DNA of 5,814 nucleotides, taken from an uncultured beta proteobacterium (lineage in GTDB: Bacteria; Pseudomonadota; Gammaproteobacteria; Burkholderiales; Rhodocyclaceae). Each line of letters opens with the position of its first letter. Within the stretch, counting starts at the first letter, position 1. Shown in pieces: positions 1 to 5,547 of the stretch. A model generated the notes under the pieces. It was given only the letters and a program-made list of their open reading frames with translations. It had not been told where the DNA came from and did not search any database. Where the stretch lies: assembly GCA_903932755.1 (NCBI GenBank), contig CAIZHL010000009.1, positions 1 through 5,814 of the forward strand. Direction: 5' to 3'. Position numbers and translations under genes: made by a program.

Positions 1-1152
1 GCCGAGTACCGCATGGGGGCGACGGAAACCTTCGACGACACCAATGTCCAGTTCGTCTGGAACTTCGACAAGTTCCGCCCCAACAATCTCGGCCAGGGCG
101 GCACGCCGAACCAGATTCTCGGCGCCGGCGATTTCTTCCGCGGCATGAAGAACCTCTGGGACAACGGCGGCACGGTGGCTAACTTTGCCGCTGCCGGCGC
201 CTTGTTTCCCAACACCGGCGGCTTGGCGACTACCTTCGGCCCGAACCAGATCGGCATCCGCAAGGCCCACATGCCCGAGTGGTCGCTGGCGAACACCCAA
301 ATTGGCATGAAATGGGAAGGCGTCTACCAGGGCACCGGATTCTCGCTGAATGCCTTGACCTACCGCTCACAACTGCCATCGTTGCGCAACCTTTGGTCCA
401 AGGGCGTCACCAGCACCAACGCCTTTACCGGAGCGACGAATGCGGCGTACCCTTATCTGATCGCCTTCGACATCTACTTTCCCCGGGTCAATCTGGTGGG
501 CGGCTCGATGGACATGCAACTCGAGGAGATCAAATCGAGCCTGCGCCTGGAAACGGCCGTCACCAAGGGCGAGGAGTTTGCCAACACTGCGCGTAAATCG
601 CTGTATTCGGAGTCGAAGGTCTGGCGCTACGTCATTGGCCTGGATCGGCCGACCTTCATTCCCTTCCTCAACGAGAGCCGGGCCTTCCTGCTCTCGGCCC
701 AGTTGTTCGGCCAGCACCTGCTCGATCACGAGGAGCATCGCGGGGCGTGGGGCAAGTACGGCATGCCGGATTGGGAACACAACCACATCGCTACCTTCCT
801 GATGAAAGGCTGGTACATGAACGACCGCGTCAGCCCGCAAATCATCATGGCGCATGACTTCCAGGCCGGATCCAGCGTTGCCGCGCCCTCCGTGGAATGG
901 CTGTATTCCGACAACCTGAAGATCACTTTCGGCGCCAACGTCAAGTTCGGCGACGGCGCCCAGAAGTACAGCGACGCCCGCGACGGAAATCCCTTCCCGC
1001 CATTCTCAGGCGGACAGAATGGCCGGCCTGCTACTGCCCAAGGCATGGTCGGCCTGACCGGCTACGAGCCTCTCGGCCGCTTCCGCGCCGGCCCGATCGG
1101 CATGGCGAACAAGGAGGACGAGGTTTCCATCACCGTCCGCTACAAGTTCTGA
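1..1152 (+). CDS. DUF1302-family outer-membrane beta-barrel protein, 3' part (5' end outside window)
   Basis: The reading frame is already open at base 1, so the ATG at 13 is internal and the gene starts upstream. The visible 383 codons are the C-terminal part of a protein whose family is usually about 500-650 residues. The sequence is rich in alternating aromatic and polar residues and ends EVSITVRYKF, with the C-terminal Phe typical of outer-membrane barrels recognised by the BAM complex. The central segment (roughly codons 170-245, around LEEIKSSLRLETAV and SKVWRYVIGLDRPTFIP) resembles DUF1302 proteins as I recall them. DUF1302 genes are commonly paired with DUF1329 genes, as here, often near RND-type transporters or steroid and aromatic catabolic genes. 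The role is probably passage of hydrophobic compounds through the outer membrane, which is inference. It likely forms an operon with the DUF1329 gene 77 bases downstream. Confidence 0.85.
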   Translation, partial: AEYRMGATETFDDTNVQFVWNFDKFRPNNLGQGGTPNQILGAGDFFRGMKNLWDNGGTVANFAAAGALFPNTGGLATTFGPNQIGIRKAHMPEWSLANTQIGMKWEGVYQGTGFSLNALTYRSQLPSLRNLWSKGVTSTNAFTGATNAAYPYLIAFDIYFPRVNLVGGSMDMQLEEIKSSLRLETAVTKGEEFANTARKSLYSESKVWRYVIGLDRPTFIPFLNESRAFLLSAQLFGQHLLDHEEHRGAWGKYGMPDWEHNHIATFLMKGWYMNDRVSPQIIMAHDFQAGSSVAAPSVEWLYSDNLKITFGANVKFGDGAQKYSDARDGNPFPPFSGGQNGRPATAQGMVGLTGYEPLGRFRAGPIGMANKEDEVSITVRYKF

Positions 1153-1188
1153 ACCCAGTAGAAACAGACGCGCCTCCCGGTCCCGTGC

Positions 1189-1204
1189 CGGGATGCGCAT
1201 CCCG
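1189..1204. repeat. Perfect 16-bp palindrome between the DUF1302 and DUF1329 genes
   Basis: CGGGATGCGCATCCCG equals its own reverse complement. In RNA it could form a hairpin only by opening the central bases as a loop. An alternative hairpin pairs CCCGG (1176-1180) with CCGGG (1188-1192) around a 7-base loop and shares bases 1189-1192, so the two structures exclude each other. It lies 25 bases before the DUF1329 start and could influence processing or relative expression of the two genes, or be an operator. No T-tract follows, so it is not a classical terminator. Confidence 0.5.
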
Positions 1205-1214
1205 ATGATTGACC

Positions 1215-1220
1215 AAAGGA
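1215..1220 (+). promoter_or_regulatory. Ribosome binding site of the DUF1329 gene
   Basis: AAAGGA lies 9 bases before the ATG at 1230. It falls inside the extended frame that could begin with TTG at 1209, so it supports 1230 as the true start. Confidence 0.7.
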
Positions 1221-1229
1221 TCTGCCAAC

Positions 1230-2546
1230 ATGAAAAAAACCGTATTCAAACTCTCGGTTATCGCCGCCGCCGTATTCTCTACCGGGCTGGCCGCCGCCGC
1301 CACGCCGGACGAGATCATCGATAGCTCCTTCTATCCCTACAAGAAGGGCTTCCCCACCCATGCCTTCGTCAAGCCCGGCGTGGTGATCAACAAGGGCAAT
1401 GTCGACTCGGCCAAGGATGTGCTCGACCCGGCGATGTACCAGGTCATCAAGAACGGCGACTATGAAATCACCGTCGGCGCGACCACCTCCTTCGACCTGC
1501 ACAAGAGCTATGTCGACGCCAGTCGCGCCGGCATCGGCAAGGTCAAGCTCGGCGAAAAGAACGGCCAGATCCTCGGCTATGCCGCCGGACGCGCCTTCCC
1601 GGAAGAGCCCGACCTGAAGGATCCGCGTGCCGGCGAGAAGCTGGCCTGGAACTACAAGTACGGCATCAACTGGGGTGACGCCGCCTCGATCGAACCCTTC
1701 TACTGGAAGTACCGCAAGATGGAAACCGGCAAGATCGAAACGGTCAACAAGTTCGGTTTCCACTTCCTCAACTACAAGCACCGCGTCGCGCTGCCGCCAG
1801 TTCCGGAAATTACGCCGAACCCGTCCAATCTGTTCCGCGCGATCTACATGAAGGTCTTCGAGCCGATCGACATCAAGGACACGCAGCTCCTGATCCAGCG
1901 CTACGACGACGACCTCAAGCAGGATGACGCCAACCTCTACCTCGGCTTCCAGCGCCGCGTTCGTCGCCTCGCCACCGGCCAGATCACCGACTCCTTCCTC
2001 GGCAGCGACCTGATGATCGAGGACTTCGAGGGCTACAACGGCCGCGTCACGGACATGAAGTGGACCTACAAGGGCACCACGACCATCCTCATGGCCTATT
2101 ACAACCACAACGAGCAGAAACAACTGTCGACCGAATTCAAGGAAAAGGACGGTTACCAGTACGTCGAGTTCGGTGGCAAGGGCGGCTGTTACCCGCTGGT
2201 GACCTGGCAGTTGCGCAAGGTGTATATCCTTGAATCGGTACCCACCGACCCGAACCATCCGATCAGCAAGCGCATCCAGTACATGGACACGCAGGCGGCG
2301 ACCTTGAGCCGCAGCCTGATTTATGACCGCAAGGGCGAATTGTGGAAGAACTTCATCATCGGCAAGTCGCATCCGGACCATCATCTGCCGATCAACAAAG
2401 GCACCGGCATTTCCATCGACGACGCCTTCAGCATGGTCGACCTGCAATCCAAGCACTGCACCACCGGCCAGTTCCGCGGCATGGTCAGCCAGGAACAGAA
2501 TCCGCCGAGCTTGTTCACGGTGCAGAACATGCGCGGCGCCAACTAG
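1230..2546 (+). CDS. DUF1329 family exported protein (LolB/outer-membrane lipoprotein-sorting-like)
   Basis: This is a complete 438-residue protein, close to the usual DUF1329 length of about 450. ATG 1230 is chosen because an AAAGGA ribosome site lies 9 bases upstream and because it gives a clean Sec signal peptide: MKKTVFK, a hydrophobic stretch at residues 8-23, and an AAA-T cleavage site near residue 24. The alternative TTG at 1209 adds seven unlikely residues. Family features seen are EIIDSSFYPYKKG near the mature N-terminus, the middle segment with RRVRRLATGQ, and the C-terminal WQLRKVYILES, HPISKRIQYMDTQ and LYDRKGELWK-like blocks. Two cysteines (C320 and C410) could form a disulfide in the periplasm. 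DUF1329 proteins are thought to have an open barrel fold like LolB and to bind hydrophobic ligands. Partnership with the adjacent DUF1302 barrel is inferred from co-location. No reaction can be assigned. Confidence 0.88.
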   Translation: MKKTVFKLSVIAAAVFSTGLAAAATPDEIIDSSFYPYKKGFPTHAFVKPGVVINKGNVDSAKDVLDPAMYQVIKNGDYEITVGATTSFDLHKSYVDASRAGIGKVKLGEKNGQILGYAAGRAFPEEPDLKDPRAGEKLAWNYKYGINWGDAASIEPFYWKYRKMETGKIETVNKFGFHFLNYKHRVALPPVPEITPNPSNLFRAIYMKVFEPIDIKDTQLLIQRYDDDLKQDDANLYLGFQRRVRRLATGQITDSFLGSDLMIEDFEGYNGRVTDMKWTYKGTTTILMAYYNHNEQKQLSTEFKEKDGYQYVEFGGKGGCYPLVTWQLRKVYILESVPTDPNHPISKRIQYMDTQAATLSRSLIYDRKGELWKNFIIGKSHPDHHLPINKGTGISIDDAFSMVDLQSKHCTTGQFRGMVSQEQNPPSLFTVQNMRGAN

Positions 2547-2574
2547 CAGCGTCCGGGCTGTCCTGATGTTCGGG

Positions 2575-2598
2575 GGAAAGGGGCGCGAGCCCCTTTCC
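2575..2598 (+). terminator. GNRA-capped hairpin, candidate terminator after the DUF1329 gene
   Basis: A perfect 10-bp stem, GGAAAGGGGC with GCCCCTTTCC, closes a GCGA tetraloop of the stable GNRA class. It begins 28 bases after the DUF1329 stop and ends 38 bases before the regulator start. The bases that follow (TACTCTC) are not a real T-tract, so efficient intrinsic termination is uncertain. It may act with Rho, or protect the 3' end of the upstream mRNA. It separates the envelope gene pair from the regulator gene. Confidence 0.6.
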
Positions 2599-2615
2599 TA
2601 CTCTCAGGCCAGGGG

Positions 2616-2624
2616 TGGAGGAAA
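2616..2624 (+). promoter_or_regulatory. Shine-Dalgarno-like sequence upstream of the regulator gene
   Basis: TGGAGGAAA contains a strong GGAGG core, but GTG 2637 and ATG 2640 begin 15 and 18 bases after that core, which is longer than normal. A second weaker candidate, AGAGG at 2652-2656, lies 4 bases before an in-frame GTG at 2661. The regulator start is therefore uncertain by up to 8 residues. Confidence 0.4.
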
Positions 2625-2636
2625 GTCGAACGTCCG

Positions 2637-4370
2637 GTGATGATCGGATCGAGAGGCAGCGTGGAGAGCAGCAAGAAATCGCAGCCGGTGGCTGAGCAGC
2701 CGATAGCGGTCGGCGATCTTGCCGCGCGCCTGCGCTTCGCCTTTGACAGTGGGCACATCTGGCTCGGCGAATCGCGCATGGTTCTGCTCCACGGCGCGGC
2801 CATGACGGCGCTGCGCAAGGAGCTCATCGATTCGCTTGGCGTCGACCGCGCCCGCGGCGTGCTGGTGCGCATGGGCTACGCATCGGGTGCGCGCGATGCC
2901 GAGTGGGCGCGCAAACTCTATCCCGATGCGTCGCCCACCGAGCTCCTTGCCACCGGCCCGGCGCTGCACATGCTGGAAGGCATGGTTTGCGGCACGACCG
3001 ATCATATGGAAATGGATATCGCCAAAGGCGTGCTTTTGGGCGAATTCACCTGGACGGCCTCGTTCGAGGCGGATGCCCACATCCAGCTCTTCGGCCTTTC
3101 GCCCGATCCCTGCTGCTGGATGGCGGTGGGCTATGCCTGCGGCTATTCCAGCACGCTGATGGGCAAGTTCATCCTGTACCGGGAAACCCAGTGCGCCGCC
3201 GCCGGCGCGCCCTGCTGCAAGATCACCGGTCGCCCGGCGGACGAGTGGACCGGTGTCGAAGACGAGTTGAAATATTTCGAGCCCGATTCGGTGGCGGATC
3301 ACATCCTGGCCCTGCAGGATCAGGTGCAGTCGCTGCGCTACTCGATAGACAACGATCTCGATACCGACAGCCTGGTGGGCGTCTCGCCGGGTTTCAAGGA
3401 GGCCACGGGCCTGCTCAAACGCGCCGCGAAAAGCCAGGTGACGGTACTGCTGCTGGGCGAAACCGGTGTCGGCAAGGAGATGTTCGCGCGGGCTTTGCAC
3501 AAGGTTGGCAATCGCGCCGAACACCCGCTCATCGCCGTCAATTGCGCCGCCCTGCCGGAGCAGTTGATCGAATCGGAACTGTTCGGGGTCGAGAAGGGCG
3601 CGTTTACCGGCGCCCAGCAATCGCGTCCGGGTCGCTTCGAGCGGGCGCACGGCGGTACCCTGTTCCTCGACGAAGTCGGCGAATTGTCGGCGTCGGCGCA
3701 AGCCAAGCTCCTGCGCGTGCTGCAGGAAGGCGAACTGGAACGCATCGGCGACACGCGCACGCGCAAGGTGGATGTCCGCGTGGTCGCGGCGACCAACGTC
3801 GATCTCGCGCAAGCCGTGGCGGAGGGCCGCTTCCGCCGGGACCTCTACTATCGCCTGAATGTCTATCCCGTGACGATTCCGCCCTTGCGCGAGCGCAAGG
3901 AGGATATTGCTCTGCTGGCCCAGCGCTTCCTCGAGAAATATCTGGTACGTCACAGCAAGAAGGTGCTGGGCATTACCGACCAGGCCATGCATGCGCTCAA
4001 GCAGTACAACTGGCCGGGCAACGTGCGGGAACTGGAAAACGTCATCGAACGCGGCGTCATCCTGGCGCCCGCCGGCAGACGCATCGATTTGTCCGACCTG
4101 TTTCCCTCGGTAACGTCCGAGGTCAAGCAGCAGCACCTGGTTGCGCTGGCCAGGGACGGCAGCGTACTCAAGCGGGACGCGGGCACAGTGAAAGTCTTCC
4201 TCGACTATGTGCTGAAGAACCAGGTCAGCCTGGACGACGTCGAGAGTGTCCTGCTCAAGGCCGCTGTCGAGCGCAGCAAGGGTAACTACAGTTCCGCCGC
4301 GCGCATGCTGGGCATGACCCGCCCGCAGTTTGCCTATCGCATGAAGAAGCACAATCTCAACATTGCCTGA
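2637..4370 (+). CDS. Phenol-responsive sigma-54-dependent activator, XylR/DmpR/MopR type
   Basis: This is a complete 577-residue one-component activator. The N-terminal XylR_N and V4R sensory domain spans about residues 27-205. A linker (about 206-245) follows, then the AAA+ sigma-54 interaction domain with Walker A GETGVGKE (274-281), the GAFTGA loop that contacts sigma-54 (321-326), Walker B TLFLDE (341-346), the ATN segment (385-387) and GNVREL (461-466). A Fis-type helix-turn-helix ends the protein (about 549-572). H111 and W139 match the phenol-hydroxyl ligands of MopR (H106, W134). C160, E183, C186 and C194 reproduce the spacing of the MopR zinc site. A phenolic effector is therefore inferred. 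Its likely target is the sigma-54 promoter 141 bases downstream of its stop codon. The protein can start at GTG 2637, ATG 2640 or possibly GTG 2661. The exact effector (p-cresol, p-ethylphenol or another alkylphenol) cannot be read from sequence. Functional counterparts would be PchR or EtpR. Confidence 0.95.
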   Translation: MMIGSRGSVESSKKSQPVAEQPIAVGDLAARLRFAFDSGHIWLGESRMVLLHGAAMTALRKELIDSLGVDRARGVLVRMGYASGARDAEWARKLYPDASPTELLATGPALHMLEGMVCGTTDHMEMDIAKGVLLGEFTWTASFEADAHIQLFGLSPDPCCWMAVGYACGYSSTLMGKFILYRETQCAAAGAPCCKITGRPADEWTGVEDELKYFEPDSVADHILALQDQVQSLRYSIDNDLDTDSLVGVSPGFKEATGLLKRAAKSQVTVLLLGETGVGKEMFARALHKVGNRAEHPLIAVNCAALPEQLIESELFGVEKGAFTGAQQSRPGRFERAHGGTLFLDEVGELSASAQAKLLRVLQEGELERIGDTRTRKVDVRVVAATNVDLAQAVAEGRFRRDLYYRLNVYPVTIPPLRERKEDIALLAQRFLEKYLVRHSKKVLGITDQAMHALKQYNWPGNVRELENVIERGVILAPAGRRIDLSDLFPSVTSEVKQQHLVALARDGSVLKRDAGTVKVFLDYVLKNQVSLDDVESVLLKAAVERSKGNYSSAARMLGMTRPQFAYRMKKHNLNIA

Positions 4371-4401
4371 GATCGCCCGCGCTTGCTTCATGCGTCATGA
4401 T

Positions 4402-4417
4402 GTTACCAAATGATCAA
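4402..4417. promoter_or_regulatory. Upstream activator site 1 for the XylR/DmpR-type regulator
   Basis: GTTACCAAATGATCAA matches 12 of 16 positions of the XylR/DmpR site as I recall it (TTGATCAATTGATCAA), including a perfect TGATCAA right half. It shares the core ACCA-NN-TGAT with a second site exactly 29 bp downstream. Its centre is about 128 bp upstream of the predicted transcription start, in the usual range for this regulator family. Confidence 0.65.
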
Positions 4418-4430
4418 ATCACAAAAAATC

Positions 4431-4446
4431 CTGACCATTTGATAAG
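4431..4446. promoter_or_regulatory. Upstream activator site 2 for the XylR/DmpR-type regulator
   Basis: CTGACCATTTGATAAG matches 11 of 16 consensus positions and repeats the ACCA-NN-TGAT core of site 1. The centre-to-centre spacing of 29 bp is close to three helical turns, so both sites face the same side of the DNA, as expected for cooperative binding by an AAA+ activator. Its centre is about 99 bp upstream of the predicted transcription start. Confidence 0.6.
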
Positions 4447-4453
4447 CCAATAA

Positions 4454-4466
4454 AATCAGTATGTTG
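4454..4466 (+). promoter_or_regulatory. Putative IHF binding site
   Basis: AATCAGTATGTTG fits the consensus WATCARNNNNTTR at every specified position. It lies in AT-rich DNA between the activator sites and the -24/-12 promoter, where IHF bending usually helps an activator reach sigma-54 polymerase. The consensus is short, so the evidence is mainly its position. Confidence 0.6.
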
Positions 4467-4481
4467 CATAGCACAAAGAAA

Positions 4482-4500
4482 AGCTGTATTGATAACAGCT
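4482..4500. repeat. Inverted repeat just upstream of the sigma-54 promoter
   Basis: AGCTGT and ACAGCT form a perfect 6-bp inverted repeat around a 7-base spacer, ending 10 bases before the -24 element. No T-tract follows, so it is unlikely to terminate the regulator transcript. It does not resemble the activator sites. It may be an operator for a further factor, or chance. Confidence 0.4.
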
Positions 4501-4510
4501 AGATAGTTTC

Positions 4511-4526
4511 TGGCACGGCCCCTGCT
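4511..4526 (+). promoter_or_regulatory. Sigma-54 (-24/-12) promoter of the pchC-like operon
   Basis: TGGCACGGCCCCTGCT matches TGGCACGNNNNTTGCW at every specified base except one (C for the first T of TTGC). The invariant GG (4512-4513) and GC (4524-4525) have the correct spacing. Transcription would start near 4537, leaving a leader of about 44 bases before the cytochrome start codon. The upstream sites and the activator gene next door make this a strong assignment. Confidence 0.9.
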
Positions 4527-4566
4527 ATGTATTTGCCATTCCACAAAGAACATGTGGGCTTACAAC

Positions 4567-4574
4567 GAGAGGGG
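4567..4574 (+). promoter_or_regulatory. Ribosome binding site of the cytochrome gene
   Basis: GAGAGGGG lies 6 bases before ATG 4581. It fixes the start there rather than at ATG 4527, which immediately follows the -12 element and would be upstream of the predicted transcription start. Confidence 0.8.
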
Positions 4575-4580
4575 ACGTCA

Positions 4581-4895
4581 ATGAATTGCCTATCCTTCAT
4601 CCGCTGGCTGACGACGGCTGCGGCACTTGTCGCCGCCGGCCACGCCAGCGCCGACAGTACCGGCAAGTGGCAGAGCAGCCAGGAAATCTACGACAAGGTG
4701 TGCGGCTACTGCCACGAGGCGAATGTCGGCCCGGTGATCACCGGACGAAACCTCATGCCGGAGTACATCCAGGCCATCGTGCGCAATGGCAATCGCGCCA
4801 TGCCGGCCTTCCGCGAGTCAGAAATCAACGATGCGGCTCTGGCAGGGGTGGTGAAGCTCGTCAGTTCCAGTCCGGCGGCAGCCGCGAAGAAGTAG
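4581..4895 (+). CDS. pchC: Cytochrome c subunit of a p-cresol methylhydroxylase-type flavocytochrome
   Basis: The 104-residue precursor is the small electron-accepting subunit of a 4-alkylphenol hydroxylase. A Sec signal peptide spans about residues 1-24 (hydrophobic core 10-19, cleavage after ASA), giving a mature protein of about 80 residues, normal for PchC. The haem motif is CGYCH (41-45), with H45 as one axial ligand. M74 in RAMPAF is the likely second ligand. The segments GPVITGR, RNGNRAMPAFRESEI and DAALAGV closely follow PchC proteins from memory. Haem is attached in the periplasm, and the subunit takes electrons from the FAD of the large subunit. ATG 4581 is chosen from the GAGAGGGG site and the promoter position. 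It is the first gene of the sigma-54 operon, and its stop lies 7 bases before the next start. Eugenol hydroxylase or p-ethylphenol hydroxylase subunits are related alternatives. Confidence 0.9.
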   Translation: MNCLSFIRWLTTAAALVAAGHASADSTGKWQSSQEIYDKVCGYCHEANVGPVITGRNLMPEYIQAIVRNGNRAMPAFRESEINDAALAGVVKLVSSSPAAAAKK

Positions 4896-4902
4896 GCCGG
4901 CC

Positions 4903-5508
4903 ATGGACAGGCGCAACTTCATCAAGTCGCTGCTGGCCAGCGGTGCCCTCGGCTCCAGTTCTCTGGCAGCGCAGGCGGCAAACGAACTCTTTACGCCCGG
5001 GGCGGCACAGCCGGTGCTGATCGTCGGCCAGAGCGGTTTGCCGCATGCGGACGAACTGGTCCTCCGATTGACGCAGGTATTTGTTGCCGCCGGTATCAAA
5101 CAAGTCAAGGCTGAGGCCACCGGAAGTGAACTGATCGAATATTCACACGTGACTGCGCTGCTCGACGGGGTCCCCGGCCATCGCGTCATCGGTGTCATGG
5201 ACGATGCTGCCGCATTGATCTTTCAGGAACTGGCGGCGGTGCGCGGTGCGGCCTGCGTGGTCAGCACCCATCACCGCTTTGCCGCGCAGGAAGTGCGGCA
5301 CTGCTGCACTTTGGCCGGGCTGGAGGCCAGCATCGTCTGGTCGGATTCGCTTGCCGACCACGCCGAGCGGATCGGCCGCCTGTATGCCGGCACGCTCGGC
5401 GGACAGGAACTGGCGGCGGACCGCAGCGCGCTTCTGGCGAGCGACAATTCGGCCAGAGAGGCAGACGGCACGCCGGGCAGCCTGGTTTCATTCCTGATCA
5501 ATGTCTGA
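4903..5508 (+). CDS. pchX: Tat-signal protein of unknown function in the pchX position
   Basis: This 201-residue protein has no function I can assign. It opens with MDRRNFIKS, which has the twin-arginine pattern RRxFxK (R3, R4, F6, K8). A weakly hydrophobic stretch (about 9-24) and a likely cleavage site near AQA (23-25) follow, so it is probably exported folded by the Tat system. The mature part looks alpha/beta: a hydrophobic strand PVLIVGQSG (37-45), then alternating predicted strands and helices. H123-H124, H133, C134, C135 and H153 are potentially metal- or redox-active but unproven. It starts 7 bases after the cytochrome stop without a clear ribosome site, suggesting translational coupling. 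Pseudomonas putida has an uncharacterised pchX between pchC and pchF, and this gene holds the same position. The symbol rests on position more than on remembered sequence. Possible roles include escorting, flavinylating or assembling the flavoprotein. Confidence 0.7.
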   Translation: MDRRNFIKSLLASGALGSSSLAAQAANELFTPGAAQPVLIVGQSGLPHADELVLRLTQVFVAAGIKQVKAEATGSELIEYSHVTALLDGVPGHRVIGVMDDAAALIFQELAAVRGAACVVSTHHRFAAQEVRHCCTLAGLEASIVWSDSLADHAERIGRLYAGTLGGQELAADRSALLASDNSAREADGTPGSLVSFLINV

Positions 5509-5547
5509 GATGGTCGGTCAGAACCCACATTACGCGGAGAGAAGAAG

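Noticed and set aside
13..15. ATG at 13 as the start of the DUF1302 gene
   Set aside because: The frame is open to base 1, no ribosome site can be seen, and the protein would lack a signal peptide and the N-terminal third of the family.
1209..1229. TTG start extending the DUF1329 protein by 7 residues
   Set aside because: The ribosome binding site lies within this stretch and the signal peptide begins naturally at ATG 1230.
1140..2456. 438-codon open frame on the minus strand opposite the DUF1329 gene
   Set aside because: Its Val/Leu/Asp-rich composition is typical of antisense frames in GC-rich genes, and the + strand frame has a signal peptide, ribosome site and family motifs.
2547..2636. 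Possible sigma-70 promoter for the regulator
   Set aside because: I could not find a convincing -35/-10 pair with proper spacing between the hairpin and the regulator start.
2604..4391. 595-codon open frame on the minus strand opposite the regulator
   Set aside because: It is a mirror of the GC-rich codon pattern of the activator gene, which has unmistakable AAA+ motifs. The antisense translation shows no recognisable domain and covers the control region start.
4388..4400. Small inverted repeat TCATG-CGT-CATGA after the regulator stop
   Set aside because: The stem is only 5 bp with a 3-base loop and no T-tract, so it does not support a terminator call and is likely chance.
4527..4580. Earlier in-frame start (ATG 4527) for the cytochrome gene
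   Set aside because: It immediately follows the -12 element and lies upstream of the predicted transcription start, and it would bury the signal peptide behind 18 extra residues. ATG 4581 has a strong ribosome site.
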